64,000 bases of DNA from Cryptococcus deneoformans JEC21 (GCF_000091045.1 NC_006685.1:1418201-1482200); one strand, 5' to 3'. Counted from the stretch's first letter, positions 33,486 to 45,983 are shown. The notes: generated by a model from the sequence alone, not told the origin. Translations and numbers: made by a program.

Positions 33486-34202
33486 TCAAGCCTTGCGATA
33501 TACAGCTTCAATACCGAAACCACAATCGGAGTTTTGCCCCCCCTGCACCTGATCTTCCCAGCAAGAGCATTCGTACACATACTGGTCATTCGCCTCGTCA
33601 TATTCGGGGCGAATGGATAGGTACTCGGTGGTGCAGGTATTGAGACAGTCTAACGGAGAAGGGGAGGTCATGTTGGAACTTGGTGCAATCTCTGAGTCCA
33701 AAGTAAGATAGCACTGAGAAAGGGTGTAAGGAGAGAAGATATAGTCGACCTATGAGGATGCCATTAGTCTATTTTCGACGTAGGTGGACTTTGGATAATG
33801 AAGAGCTCACGGAGGCTCCGTCTGAATCACGACAATTTCCCGAGTTGTCTTCGGCATAGACAATTTCTCCAGAGCTTGGATACTGATCCGCGCCTGCGCA
33901 TACGCAAGAATGGGCTTCTTGGTTGAAGTATGCAAGTTGTGAGCCCCCTCGTTGAAGACAAGTACTCTGTTGAAGACTCAGTGATGACTGTGAAGGGATA
34001 CAACAGAGACACTTACTGCACAAGATTCTCGCGCCTCCGCATTCGTGGCAGCAGAGCCAGAGGTCAATGACGAGACTGAGTCATCTGCCACACAACCGAT
34101 GTATGCCAATGTGGTAGAACTGGCAGGTGTATCGCGCACTCCTGGGATCGAGAGACCTTTCACAGCAACAGCAGTGGTGAACAGAGCGAGGGCGAAGATC
34201 AT
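33486..34202 (-). CDS. Secreted cysteine-rich protein, WSC-like (paralogue 1)
   Basis: Three exons (34202-34017, 33966-33811, 33749-33486) give 201 residues. A signal peptide (MIFALALFTTAVAVKG) is followed by two cysteine-rich modules. The first reads AYIGCVADDS, ARESCASTCLQRGGSQLAYF, SCVCAG and GNC; the second reads SPLDCLNTC, YVYECSCWED and DCGFGIEAVYRKA-stop. The spacing resembles WSC-type carbohydrate-binding or stress-sensor domains, but there is no Ser/Thr-rich stalk, membrane span or GPI signal, so the protein should be secreted. The next gene on the same strand is a diverged paralogue with the same exon structure. Function is not known; a wall or extracellular-glycan role is inference. 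Confidence 0.75.
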
Positions 34203-35542
34203 TTTAGCAGGATGTAATAATGAGTTAACGATAGGCTGTTGAAAAGACAAAGGCGATAGTGCTGGAGGGAGAACAACTGTATATTCTGGTTTATATATCC
34301 ATCGTTCATCGGTCGTCAAAGAGGCCTAGGTCGTTTCCTTTTCTGTCAGCCTAGCCATATCCGGACGACAGCAATGACCTGTCACGAACTATGATGATGG
34401 CATGGCACACGTTGTACTCCTTGCTGGGTTAACGAACCAAGTATCCTAGTAATGATTGATTGATGATTGAATCGAGCAAGAAGCTGTAACACACAGCATG
34501 ACGTTGGCATTGCCCGCATTTGGTGTGCATGCAACGGCAGAGACCGGGTACGGTTTTATTACCATATGCAGGAAGGAGAATGGACAGTCATCACCTTTTT
34601 TGGTTAGAGTGGAGTAGTAGGAACGAACATGAGAAATTGAGGTAAGTGACCATTCCCTAAAACGTATGATGCAACGGAAAGTGGAGGTAAGGACAAGAAC
34701 GCGCTAACCCATTGCGGCGAAAGACCGGTCGCAGCTTCTTTGATTAGCGGGGCCTTGAAAGGTTGTGAGTTTCAGTCATGCACGTGACCGGCCGTGGCAT
34801 GTCATGCATGCAGCTTCGTTTTTCACTTCATTCACGGCACGATCGTGCAGTGCTTGATGCTGATTTCTTATCATACACACTGCCAATCTACCGATCATTG
34901 CCTTCTTAACTCATACGGATACATAAAACAGCATCCACTCGGAGGCACCACTCAATCATAGAAAGTCTTATTATTACTTCTGGCAGCGTCATTCGACAAC
35001 TGTTAATCGCCCAATCAACTAATTGTATCGGACAACATGTAGTAGTAGAGGAGTACATACCCAGCTTTATGTCATCAAATAAAACCTAAAAGCTGATCCA
35101 TGTCAATGCTCAACACCTGTTCAACGCTGCACTAGTAACTAACGGATCGATAAATAAGTACAATACCCACCATGGAAAAGAATGCCCCCCCCCCACCCGT
35201 GTGATCCATACTCTCGACACCAGCCGGCGCATGATTGTCCGTCCATTTGGGACGCTTATACTGTTTTGCAAGGCTGCTGAATGAATTCCACTTTGGTGGG
35301 CTTCTACGATAGCTCGCTTGGTAGTGGGGGTGACTTGGATGCCATATAGAAAAAGAATCATATAGTTATAAGTACATGCACGAACAGTTCAAAGTCATAG
35401 CTATGGTATGGTCAAAAACGCTTCGCTGGATCAAATGGGGAGTTGGGGAGGGGATATTCTTTTCCTTGGTACTGTACAATCTACTGTCACCCTCCATAAC
35501 TGCTTGGACCTTCCGCTTCCTAAAGGATTGTTCCTAACGCCC
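34203..35542. other. Intergenic region between the cysteine-rich paralogues
   Basis: About 1.3 kb without a supported gene. A TATA-like GTTTATATATCC sits near 34290 upstream of paralogue 1. A run of nine C occurs near 35189. TCATGCATG/GCATGTCATGCATGCA repeats occur near 34775-34810. Confidence 0.45.
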
Positions 35543-36384
35543 TTAGGTCGATCTTCTGTACTTGAAAACACTCTCAAAACCACAGCTTGATTTGTAGTCT
35601 TCCCATGTCACAAGTTCAATATCCATTTCCTGATTCACCACCAAACTTGGCTCAGGACTTGAAGATTGTTCGTTGAAGCAGCTGCACTGAAAATGCCACC
35701 AGTCATGCTCCGCATTGTAGGTTGGAGTTACTTCAGCGACGTTGGCTTCTGGATTGGAGCTACAGAGGTCAAGGCAGTTTTCGTGAGAAGCAGTCGGGAA
35801 AGTGATAAAGCTACGAATCGAAGCGTTCGGACGTGTGGAGGTTGATGACCAGGTACACCCAGAGAAAATAAAGGGAGAGATTAGATAGGTAATCTTCAAA
35901 AGTAGCCAATTATCAGTTTGCTATATCTCTGATATCTATTTCAAGCGGTTAAACTTACAATAATCTGATGGGGCATGCAACCTCCTGCATCGCCATCGCC
36001 GTCTCTGTAATCGGCCGAAGGAATATATTGCTGCTCCTTCGAGCAATGACACATTCTATCTTTATAGCTGTAAAAGGCGTATTGATTTATGCCATCTTCA
36101 ATGCAGTGCTTCTAAAGTTTCGTTCTGTATCAGCGCTTTCTTGTAGCAATTCATTGACGAGATTGACTCACAATGCAGTCTTCATTGTTGTATTGCATTG
36201 ACTTATCCAGTAAGTATCCATCCTCTGTTAATCCCGTCGTATAATCCTCTTTGACGCATCCTGTGAATTGTGGGCTGAATGGTTCTTGATCCACATGGGT
36301 TAGTCGTCTAGTATACAGGTAAGGGAGGGAAATAGCGAAGGTGGATGGCACAAAAAGTATAGCCAGTAGCTGAACGCTGATCAT
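35543..36384 (-). CDS. Secreted cysteine-rich protein, WSC-like (paralogue 2)
   Basis: Three exons (36384-36172, 36111-35959, 35893-35543) give 238 residues, all junctions in phase 0 as in paralogue 1. A signal peptide (SVQLLAILFVPSTFAISLPY) is followed by FTGCVKEDYTTGL, EDCIKHCIEDGINQYAFYS, MCHCSKEQQYIPSADYRDGD, then SGCTW, ENCLDLCSSN, WWHFQCSCFNE and SSCGFESVFKYRRST-stop. Cysteine positions and the closing CGF-x-S/E-V-F/Y pattern match paralogue 1, although overall identity is low. Both lie on the minus strand 1.3 kb apart, consistent with an old tandem duplication. The longer linker before the last exon's cysteines is specific to this copy. Confidence 0.75.
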
Positions 36385-38220
36385 GTTGTCCCAGTGGATT
36401 GAGTGCGTACGCGTTATTGGTTAAAGGAGGATGAAGGGAGGCTGATAGTAGAAAGATGGAAGATGATACAACAGTCGTAGTTTGGGACTCATATGCTGCA
36501 GTACACAGGATCACGCTTATGTGTCGTTGGCCATCAGACCTGAGGAAGGACCTATTTTAAACAGTATCGATCGAGCACGGACCCTTCATACCATCGTATG
36601 GCAGGGGTAAGTACGTACGAGAAAAGGATTTCACGTGGCAAGTTACACAGCCGTGAAGGACAGTGGATCGATCGATGAGCATCCAGTCATAGGTACACAA
36701 AGCAGTCGTACCTCCTCTTCATTCTTCTCTGTCCGAGCACCCGTTAGTATAGACTTTTCACGATGAGAAGAACAGACATTATTCAAGGGGGGAGGAAGAA
36801 GTACAGGTATATGACCCAAGAAACACAAAATACCCTTAATTAATTAAAGGGCCAGTTTGGCAACTCATCGCTCGGGCAAAAAGTTCTATGACTTTCAGGG
36901 GTCCGGGATGAGTTTTGTACTGTGATTTTGGAAGAGACACACTACGTAAAGCGTTGCCGAACAGCGGTTTGAGACTTTCTTCTGGACCCAGAAAGCTGGA
37001 TTGGATAACAGATCTCCTTCCCCCACAGGGTCTGCCAGGCACAACAAAAACGTGGCTTAAGAAACCGGAGGCCCACAAGTCGCGAACACAAACAAGGACC
37101 CTGATCGCTATGTGCGCGACCCTGGTGCCTTTGAGTGGTGACTTTGTCCTTTTCAAACTCACCTCAAAATCGAGGTGAGTTTTTCTGGTAACTTTGGGAG
37201 AAAGTCCTACTCCCGAAAAGAAGGGAAGCTGTTAAACTCACTCAGGTCGTGACTTTTTGAACGGAATCGAATTTGGCTGGAACAGGCCTTATTACTATTT
37301 AGAAAATACAGAAATGTCAGTCGATGATGGGGACATTCTCTTGGTGCCTGATATACCTTGGTTCCCAGCCAGTACTCAATCGTTTTGAATCCTATAAATA
37401 AATATAAAAGGGCATCATCCAATCCCTGAGCGGGTGACATCAACACCCCACTAGTCTGGATCCAACACTTGAAATCGGGAGACAGACCGGCGGGAAGGGC
37501 CGAAATGCTGGTGAAGCCCTTGCCTCATTAGGCGTGCGGGTTCTTGTTTCCTCCTCCGGGGCTCCAGACTTTGTTTGGTTCGGATTTCAATTCAAGAATG
37601 CATTTTTATTACTGTACAACGAGCTGTAGCAACCAATAAACTCCCAATGGTTCCAAAGATGCATGCAGTAGTTATGAGAGGCACAAGCGACTGGGCAATC
37701 TCTATGCCATCTTCTGATCCCTCTTGTTCTTGTCGGTCGCAAGCCACTTGGAATTATATCATTGACACGTAATTACCATCATTGGCCACGTGGAAGCCTT
37801 GTGTATCATGTGACCAGCCTGCCTGCCCCACTCTAGGCTCGACACAAGCCCCACCCCACCTCTTGCATGAGGCAGCGAATCCGGGGATGTAAAAAATCTG
37901 GGTCTCGCGTGCTCCTTGATGTGGTGCATGTCGATGCCATTATCAGTTGTGTCTTATTTCTTGTGTGATGTTTGATGTTCTATGTCTGATTTCCAGGCTT
38001 CACAACAAGAAGCATTCTAAACAGGACTTATTGCAGTATGAAATTGCTTCGTCGCTATGATTCTACAAGTCTAAAATATGACGATACAGATGCTACTTGA
38101 AAATATGCAAAATAGAACAAAAGAACAAACGCCCTTATCCTGCAACTAGAAGCTGTGTCTCAAGTCTATGTTTTTTCCTTGACCAACACGGAATGCCAGA
38201 AACAATCAGCAATCAAAAAA
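36385..38220. other. 1.8-kb gene-poor region
   Basis: The segment 36840-37560 differs in texture from its surroundings (less AT-rich, no coding frame). It begins after TTAATTAATTAAAGGGCCAG and contains a strong hairpin described separately. It may be an inactive transposon fragment, but I could not find matching terminal repeats. The remainder is the upstream side of paralogue 2 and the 3' side of pantothenate kinase. Confidence 0.4.
37155..37182. repeat. Perfect 11-bp hairpin with 6-nt loop
   Basis: AAACTCACCTC at 37155-37165 and GAGGTGAGTTT at 37172-37182 are exact reverse complements around the loop AAAATC. GACTTT (37140) and AAAGTC (37200) add a weak outer pairing. Confidence 0.9.
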
Positions 38221-40130
38221 CTAATCTGAATGCTTTTGTAAAGGGCTTCCATTCTCGTCTAATTCTCCCACATTCTTGATCCAAGCCCCAATCGCTCCCC
38301 TGGGAAGCGAAGTCAGTTAGCATACTACTCTACTGCCGATTAATGTTCACTCACAAGAATCCCTCGTGTCTGAGAAAACACGCCGTCATAGTGCCTTTGC
38401 TCCAGAAGCGAATAGCATAAGACAGAGTAGAAATGGTAGCAGCATGTCCTGCGATGGGGAGTCAGCGCAACCGGAAGGAATCAGTATTGAAGGTCTTACC
38501 TCGAATAAAGCAACCTCCGAAAAAGACCTTATCTAGACCGTATTTGGCCGCGTTCATGTACCTACCAATAAGATATTAGTCTAACAGGTCGAGAAATGCG
38601 AAGCGAATAAATTTACGCGACATGCCCAATGTTATTACTGATAGCATAAAGGAGACTCTTTGCGATATCTTCTTGCTTAAATCTCTTCCTCCTCTCCGCG
38701 TTCGAGCCTTTTTTAAACACCTTTCCAAACGACGATGCAATTGTTGATGACTTAAGACCTATCTTGTTGTAGTCCGAGCCATAGATGTCGCCAACAAGCA
38801 TATCGACAGCAGAATTGTCTCCTTTTTCCGATAGCAGCAGCATCTCTACATTAGATCAGTCAGCTAAATGAAACACATAACGGAGATAGAATTATTGATT
38901 GACGCACCATCAAATGATTCGGCATCAGTCAAGAGACTCAGCAACCCCCATAACGTTCCTCCCCCAAGAGATGTCCCGCTCACGCGCTCAAAACTACCGT
39001 CTTCGTCCACTTTTACAATGCTGACACCGCTGCCAATATTCACCACCAGGCATGGGAAATGGGGCACAGGATCGTCGTCTGACGGTATTGGGGCAAACGT
39101 AACCTGGTATGCCGGCGGCATTGGTGAAGGTCTCGGTAGTTCGGATGCTGGGATAGTGAGCGCCTGTTCAGAAGCGGAACCTGCGTGTGAAACCTTATAG
39201 ACCAGTTCCTCTGAGAAGTAGAAAACCTCTTCGGGCACTCTAGTCACGAATCCCAGGCCCCTGATTAGGCATTCCATCTCTTCCTCGCGATGCACTTCCA
39301 CCCCTAACTCATCAGCCAGCCTGTCGTAATATTTGTGCGCTCCACCGCCGGTTGCCATGACCTTGACGTTACGCTTCATCTTCTCCAACGAGACTCTGTT
39401 GGCTGTTGCTGATGACGATATCAGATCTTGAAGGAAAATAATAAGCTCCTCGATATTGTCGGTTTCAAAGCGAGCGAAGTTCAAAAGACCCCCAGGTAAA
39501 GGAGGTGGTAAAGGGTTATGAATGGAGTTACGTGATCTGTGTTTGCTCTTTGCCGGTAAGGGTGTTGTAGCATTGTCCTCTGACAGGGTGGCTGGGGTGA
39601 GAGCACCATTTACAGTTGGGCGACGTGGCTCTGCTGGTGAAGGGTCAAAAGGTGCATGAGAATGAGGGTTGAGCGTTGGTGAATCTCGGGGGAAATAAGA
39701 GGACATGGGAGACCGCTCGGTGACGATAGGCGTTGGCTGGCTCACAGACTGGGAAGGCGGAAGGAAAGGAGATGATGTTCCGGATGAAGTGGGTGTTGCG
39801 GATATAGGGAGATTTGAACGGGTGAAGTAGACAACTTTTGCCAATGAACCTCCAACCTAATGAACATTGTCAGTGATTGTAGCCTTCGATAAGGAACCAT
39901 CAGTAACTTACGTCTATGGCAATGTGCGAAACTGGCTCAGTATAATGAGGTAAATAGATACCGCGGGAGTCTCGAGTCTGAAGAGCACATTAACAACATT
40001 GCATGATAAGTATCAACCGGAAACTCACTGCAGGTGACTCCTCCTGAACTATTTGCGCCCCGGTGGTATCTACCACTATTCGCCTGGCCTGAGGAATTGA
40101 GATATCTGGCATAGATGATTGTGCAGGCAT
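38221..40130 (-). CDS. CAB1: Pantothenate kinase, eukaryotic type II
   Basis: This enzyme phosphorylates pantothenate, the first and rate-limiting step of coenzyme A synthesis. The ATG at 40130 gives MPAQSSMPDISI and a short exon, then the phosphate-binding start HIAIDVGGSLAKVVYFTR. A Ser/Pro-rich insertion of over 100 residues follows (SSPFLPPSQSVSQPTP onward) before the domain resumes at LLNFARFETDNIEELIIFL. Family motifs are VMATGGGAHKYY, CLVVNIGSGVSIVKV, RVSGTSLGGGTLWGL, IAKSLLYAISNNIGHVAYMN, VFFGGCFIRGH and FLRHEGFLGAIGAWIKN. About eight exons end at 38221. Fungal type II kinases often carry insertions near this position, though this one is long. Confidence 0.93.
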
Positions 40131-41585
40131 TGTTAATCGTTTGCAATTATACGAACAAACCGAGTGACAGATACATAAGAATGGGCGATAAGTGGTTTGA
40201 ACTAGATCCCGGTACTCCCCTTCAGATGGCGGCGGAAGATTTTTGAATGGATAAAGCTCCGCTTCTGGTTGTTTATAAGGAATGCTGGCAAGACAATCAA
40301 GACTTGCTGGCCGATCGTAACGCCGGCAACGGTCAGGCAGCGGTCGAGCTGGAACGGAATGTGGTGCCGACGGGAGTGCTGTCTTATTTGAGAAGACAGA
40401 TGTGGATACAAAAGCGAAAACAGAAGTATAACCCGATGTCTGCGGGTGAGTGTAGAAGTGCTGTAATGAGCTGGGGAATGCTGATGTGTGGTCTGAGTTC
40501 GACTTTTTGATTTGTGAGAAATGCACGAGAGTGACTACAGCATCAACGAAGATGACTTTCGTTTTGGGGGCACCGGTTAACAACAAACCGCATGATTTGC
40601 TTCCGCCCCGAGCCCGCCCCGCCGACATTTCTTTCTGATCAATTTGGTCCCACTTATAGCCCCCACCAACCAAATTGTGACGTGTCAGGGTCGTGGTGGG
40701 GTCTGGTGCGACGACGACGAAGTCATAATGGCGAAATTTCTATCCACTTTCTCTTTCGTACTGTCATCATCTTCATGTCGACATCAACCCATTCGCAGAT
40801 CCACACGGCAGGCTAGAAAAGCTTGCTTCCGTTTATCCTTTATTTTGTTCCATCCGTTGACCACCAAAACGTAAGTTATGTTTTCTTTCGCCCCTTTCAA
40901 TTCCATCATTCTTCCCATCATATATTTATTTCTTGATTCTTGGCTATGAGGATTATTATTGTCGCCCCAGTCCTAATGGCCTCTATCCCATGCGTGGGGG
41001 ACGCCTTGAGGATTGACTATCTTCGCACAAGCCAAATGTTGCGTGCTGAGCCATCATATAACATCCGTCTCTTACTCTATCCTTGCTTTTCGCTTATGCT
41101 GACAACTAGATCTTTGTATGTCAGTGGCAGGACTCTCTAAACCAATGTTTTGCAGGTAGGCGACATATCTTCTGTAGATCGGAATGTAAGTTTTTTGTGT
41201 GCCATTCATGAGTTTGTCAGATTCGTCACGGAGCTTCGTGTCTCCTTCGTATGCCAATGGCAGCTGCTGTGCGGCCTTGCAGAAGAGCCCAACGATTAAT
41301 ACAATTTCCATGCTAAGACTGACCCTCATGGGGCTGAAGTCAATATGTATATTCATTTAAATGAGGACTTTCCCCATTCATCGATTTTGGTTACAAATTT
41401 GATTGCAAAGAAAAAATGCTGATTTATCGACTTCAGAACATTTGTCGTCCGTCGAGTTGGCCCAAGCGCGTGGATTCTTGGATTCTTAACGCCATCTTGG
41501 CCTTTTGTCTCCGCTGACGCGCCCTCATACGTTCATTTTTTTTGGATTGGCACTTCTGGATCGGTTGCGAGTCAAACTTCTCAGG
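40131..41585. other. Divergent promoter/leader region between CAB1 and the phospholipase C gene
   Basis: GC-rich sequence near 40600-40700 is followed by a strong donor (AACGTAAGTT at 40870). Downstream acceptors lie near 41153 (TTTTGCAG) and 41436 (CGACTTCAG), so the phospholipase mRNA may have a spliced, long 5' UTR. A small minus-strand frame at 41072-41356 is listed separately. Confidence 0.4.
41072..41356 (-). CDS. Candidate small secreted protein (weak)
   Basis: An ATG at 41356 opens 94 codons. A second ATG nine codons later starts a signal-peptide-like segment (MEIVLIVGLFCKAAQQLPLA) followed by a hydrophilic region (EGDTKLRDESDKLMNGT). No family is recognisable and the frame overlaps a possible spliced 5' leader on the other strand. 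It may be chance. Confidence 0.25.
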   Translation of the reverse strand: MNIHIDFSPMRVSLSMEIVLIVGLFCKAAQQLPLAYEGDTKLRDESDKLMNGTQKTYIPIYRRYVAYLQNIGLESPATDIQRSSCQHKRKARIE

Positions 41586-43894
41586 ATGGATAATGATTCG
41601 TCTGTCGTGCCTTCGCAACTGCAAGTGGGCGTACCCATGCTCAAAATATCGTCGAAAAAGATCAAGCAAGTAATTTTTAAAATCAGAAATGGATGCATAT
41701 TATGGTCGAGCAAGAAAGATAGTCGTGGTCGGTAGTGTCCTTCTGATGTTTGGGACATAGCTGATAAAAAGCAATGGAACAACAGTTCCAATCGGGGACA
41801 TCAGAGATTTACGTCTAGGGCAACCACCCTCCGACTCATATAACAGCAACAGATGGATAACTGTGGTGTATGTTCGATCTCAACAATGGAAAGTCTTACA
41901 TATGATTGCCCTTACCGACGAGATATATTTCCTTTGGGTCAAGACGTTGAAGCAACTGGTATCTATCACTTTGGATCGCCAGGTTACCGACATCACGCCG
42001 TCTGACCCAGATATGCTCTGGATTAGACAGTTATGGCCTCTAGGTACCAAAGCTATTAATCGTGAAAAAGCCGAGGCCCTATGCGCTCAGATCGGATTGC
42101 AAATTAAAGCCGATGTAGGTGATCTTAAAGAGGTAAGCATCACTCCGAAGATTTCAATGGCGGCGATTGACCTTTCTTTAGGGCATGCTAGACATCACAG
42201 TCTTTCATGACCTTATTAAAGCTAGCCAGACTCGACCTGACATCAATCAGGTTTATCGCGACCTCACTCTGAGCGGTCTTCTCGATAAGGGACGCGTTGT
42301 CTCTTTTCTTACACATATACAGCGTATTCCATCTTCCTCTGTCGAGAATGTGTTCAACAGATATAAGTCTGGAGACTTGTGGACCATAGACTCTCTGACT
42401 TCCTTCTTATCCTCGTCTGACAACACTCCTAATCAACCCCAGGATATGACACATCCTCTTCAACATTATTTCATTTCGAGTTCCCACAATACGTATCTTG
42501 TGGGAGAGCAATGGAAAGGTGAGAGCACCGTGGAGGGTTACATCCGTGTGTTGTTAGCAGGTTGTCGATGTGTAGAGAGTAAGTTTCAAAAGACGCATGT
42601 GGTTGTAGCGAGACTGACGAAGATAAAGTGGATGTGCAATCTGGTGATGTTGAACCTGTCGTGTACCATCGCAAAACTTTGACATCAAGTGTCCCAGTCC
42701 GAGACATCTGCCGTGCCATTAAGCAGTACGGCTTTGTAACATCGCCTTATCCTATCATTATCTCCACTGAGATCCACTGCGCCTCAGAGCAGCAAAACCG
42801 ATTGGCAATCATATTAAAGGAAGTTTTTGGTGATATGCTGGTTTCCGCTCCTCTGGTCGAGGAATTTTCGGAGTTACCTAGTCCTGAAGACCTGAAGGGC
42901 AAAATCCTTTTCAAGGTACGTGCGGACTTAACAGACGGATGGATTTTTCCATGACGAGGCGCCTGACAGTTTGTAGGCTAAACCTCCCAAACCCGAACTG
43001 AATTCACCAAAACTCGAAGCCAACCTTTTCTATCAAGAATCACCGTCTTCTACTGATTCCGATACTAGCTTCGTTCGTCTTGCTCGCCGCCTTTCAATAC
43101 AATCCAAAACTGAACGTCCGGATATCTTCTCCCCCCAGCTCTCAGAACTTCTCGTCTATACCCATGGTGTAAAGTACCAAGGCTTTTCTAAGCTCAACGA
43201 ATATCTACCTAGTCACCAGTTTTCAGTCTCTGAGCGAACAGCTGCCAAGATCTTGAAAGAAAACAAGGTAGACTGGATAAAGCACAATTTCAAACATATC
43301 TCAAGGGTTTATCCACGGGGTACCAGACTTGGTTCGACAAATTTTAATCCTGTCGATTCTTGGTCTGCAGGCTGTCAAATTGTGGCCTTAAATTGGCAAA
43401 CCTTGGATGAATCAATATTGCTGAATCACGCCATGTTTCACGACAGTAATGGGTACATCCTTAAACCGCTTTCTCTACGTGAGAAGGTCGTTGAGGTGCC
43501 TGAAAAATACCTTCTTACGGTACGAATCATCTCTGGGCAACGCACACCACTTTGTGCCGATCTTTATGTCGAAGCAATCCTTAACGGGAAAATCTCAAAG
43601 CGCACTCGCGCACTTAGTCAAGTCACTCTCAACCCTTTATGGGATGAAACTTTGACATTTGAAATCACCAGCACACCAAGTTTATTGATGCTCAACTTTC
43701 TGCATTTAGAAGTCAGAAATAAAGCTTTGCAAGCGCAGTGGATGAGGCCAGTCAGTCTAGCACCCCGAGGCTATCACCACTTGCCATTGTACGATAGCCT
43801 TTTGTCACGATTCGTCTTCGCGACCTTATTTGTGAAAATAACGGTAGAGAAATTGCAAGATGTAGTCGAAAACGAGAAATCAAATTTGATTTAA
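41586..43894 (+). CDS. Phosphoinositide-specific phospholipase C
   Basis: PI-PLC cleaves PIP2 to inositol trisphosphate and diacylglycerol. The N-terminus has a PH-like region ([20 protein letters not shown], then [20 protein letters not shown]), followed by an EF-hand-like helical segment. The X domain starts at [16 protein letters not shown] with the first catalytic His, then GCRCVEMDVQSGD with the calcium-binding Glu/Asp. [10 protein letters not shown] carries the second His, where YHG is usual, and [11 protein letters not shown] follows. The Y domain has [23 protein letters not shown] and [18 protein letters not shown]-terminal C2 domain runs from [15 protein letters not shown] to KITVEKLQ. 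Cryptococci have two such genes; I cannot say which this is. The ATG at 41586 is the likely start. Confidence 0.9.
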
Positions 43895-44172
43895 GTCCGG
43901 CCTACAGCTAGCTATGCAGAAATATATTTCTGATCTCGACGAGCCTCAGTGTAAATACCGCCATTATAATGAATGTCGCGGAGTTGCTAGCCGACTCTGA
44001 TTCATCTGATTCATACATCATGTGCTACTACTTTCTAATATTCTATAATTTTCAAAGACTGTGCTACTACTGATAATAATAGCTTACAAATTAATAGGTA
44101 CACAAATCCAAACATTTTGACAGGATTCTCGCTGAATCGGCTCCACTAGCGACAACGACGCCAATCCTTCCT

Positions 44173-45983
44173 TCATTTCAATTCGTAACCAGCTCCAGTA
44201 GGTTGCAACATGGCTTTTGTAGTGTTATCCCTACACCGTTTCAGGAACTTAAATAACGCCGTTCCACCTGTACCTCTCAACTCTCCCGCATTCGCCATTG
44301 TACTCTCGTCTTCATCATCCTCCATCTCCATGCCGGTCAACCTCCTAATCCTCTCCCCGGGTTTCCTCCGCGCTTGCTGCACAATGAACTTGCTTACTAC
44401 CCGCATGTGTCTTTCTCTGAAACGACGAAGAGATTCTAGCGCCCCATCATAGGCTTGTACCAGTGTAGGGTGAGAAGCCGCGAAGTGCAGCACGAGAGGC
44501 CGAAGAGGAGTAGGATGGGTTGAAAGGTGGATCAAAAAGGAGCGGTGAGGGAGAGGCATGTATGCGAGCATTCGCTGCAAGAAAGTGGCTTCTGACTTTG
44601 GGGCCGCGGCCGAAGGATTGGAGTTGGAGACTGGGGGCGCGATTGAGCCATGGCTGTGACCGTGAGGTTTGGAGGCGGAAGGTGCTGTTGAAGCATTCAC
44701 AGGAGAAGAATTCATCTTAATGAATACTCCGCTCTGCTCTGGACGATTCTCGGCAGCTTCCATAGCTTCTCTTCTCTCTTCTTCAGTCGGAGAGTGATCA
44801 ACGGTGAGGAAAATGTCAATGGCGTGAATGAGAGAACTCTGTCCGGCACTGGGACCCGAAAAAAGTTTACCCCTGCGACCTTCCGTACTGGCGCTCTCCG
44901 CCTCGTGAGTGCCTGCGACAACGTTGGCGTTGTCCGCAGCGAGTCCAAGATAATCCCAACCAACACTTCCAGGCCCATCCGCATCGCCACCGCGGAACCA
45001 AGGACGGATGAGGTGATAGAACTCCTCTGGATCTACTTCATTCATGAGCGTCATGGTAATATCACTGATGCGATCAATTTGATCCGCAAGTTTTTTGAGA
45101 TAGATGGTGACTCTGCGAAGGGCCTTTTCATCGGCAATAAACAGCTCGTCCAGTGACTGTCGCATTAGACCAAGGGCTTCAGCTCCGGCAATCTCGCAAA
45201 GGGCTGAAATGAGATAGAATTGTTCTTCGGAACGGGTATTTGTAAATGTGGTGATAATGCGGTTGGGTGGGTTAGAGAAAGCCGAGGGGGCGATGAGGGA
45301 GTTAAGGGGAAGGAAGTTCCAGAGAACGGTGTCCGCATAGGTGAGGATAGGTGGAAGGCCCAAAAGTGGAGATACGGCGAGAAGGGGGATGGAGATGCAA
45401 GGGGGAATGGAGGTGGGCTCTTTCTGGGCTGAAGGGCCGGGGAGAGGGGTTGTGTGTACGTAAAAGTGGGCGAGGAACGTGAGGACAAGGTGCGCCCTTC
45501 GCAGATGCGGCAGTGATGCCCGAAGATCATCCGTCGCCACTACCGGTAACTGATCGTCCATCAATCATCAGCAGCCTTTCATGATGGTGCTGACTCTAGC
45601 CAGTAAAAGCCACGTACAGATTCGACACCTGCACGCCATAACTGATCCTTCTCCCGTTTGCCACCCAGCATCACTCCGCCACCCACTGCGCTGCCTCGGG
45701 CCGCGTCCAACGCTTCCTCCCATACCTCATACTCTCCACTGAGTCGTTCTACATTCTTCGTCGCCGGAAGGAACCCGGTACGGACATCGACTTCAAAATC
45801 GGCTGATGCAAGAGAAGCAGTATTGGGTGCCAGACCATTTGAGGCGGCAGACGAAGTCGAAGGCGCGCCGGAAGGGTAAAGGGCATTAGGCTGGGTGAAG
45901 GAAGGAGCAAGGGACAAGAAATGGTTTGGCGGAAGAGAGATAGAGGGTGCGAGTCTGGACGAAGGTGTGTGTGGTGGGAACAT
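44173..45983 (-). CDS. BNA2: Indoleamine 2,3-dioxygenase
   Basis: This haem enzyme opens the indole ring of tryptophan, the first step of the kynurenine route to NAD+. Two exons are joined at GVES/LPVVATDD across a 70-nt intron. The Pro/Ser-rich N-terminus reads MFPPHTPSSRLAP. Family features are RTGFLPATKNVERLSGEYEVW, LRRAHLVLTFLAHFYVH, IPLLAVSPLLGLPPILTYAD, SEEQFYLISALCEIAGAEAL and FYHLIRPWFRG. The haem-ligand region reads FRERHMRVVSKFIVQQARR. The C-terminus reads GTGGTALFKFLKRCRDNT. The His-rich insertion (SKPHGHSHGS) is in a loop. It is adjacent to phospholipase C in a convergent arrangement with about 280 nt between stops. Confidence 0.93.

Noticed and set aside
36845..36865. Terminal inverted repeat of a DNA transposon (GGGCCAGTTTGGCAAC)
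   Set aside because: As a firm call: no matching inverted copy was found within the next 1.5 kb. Kept only as a possibility in the findings.
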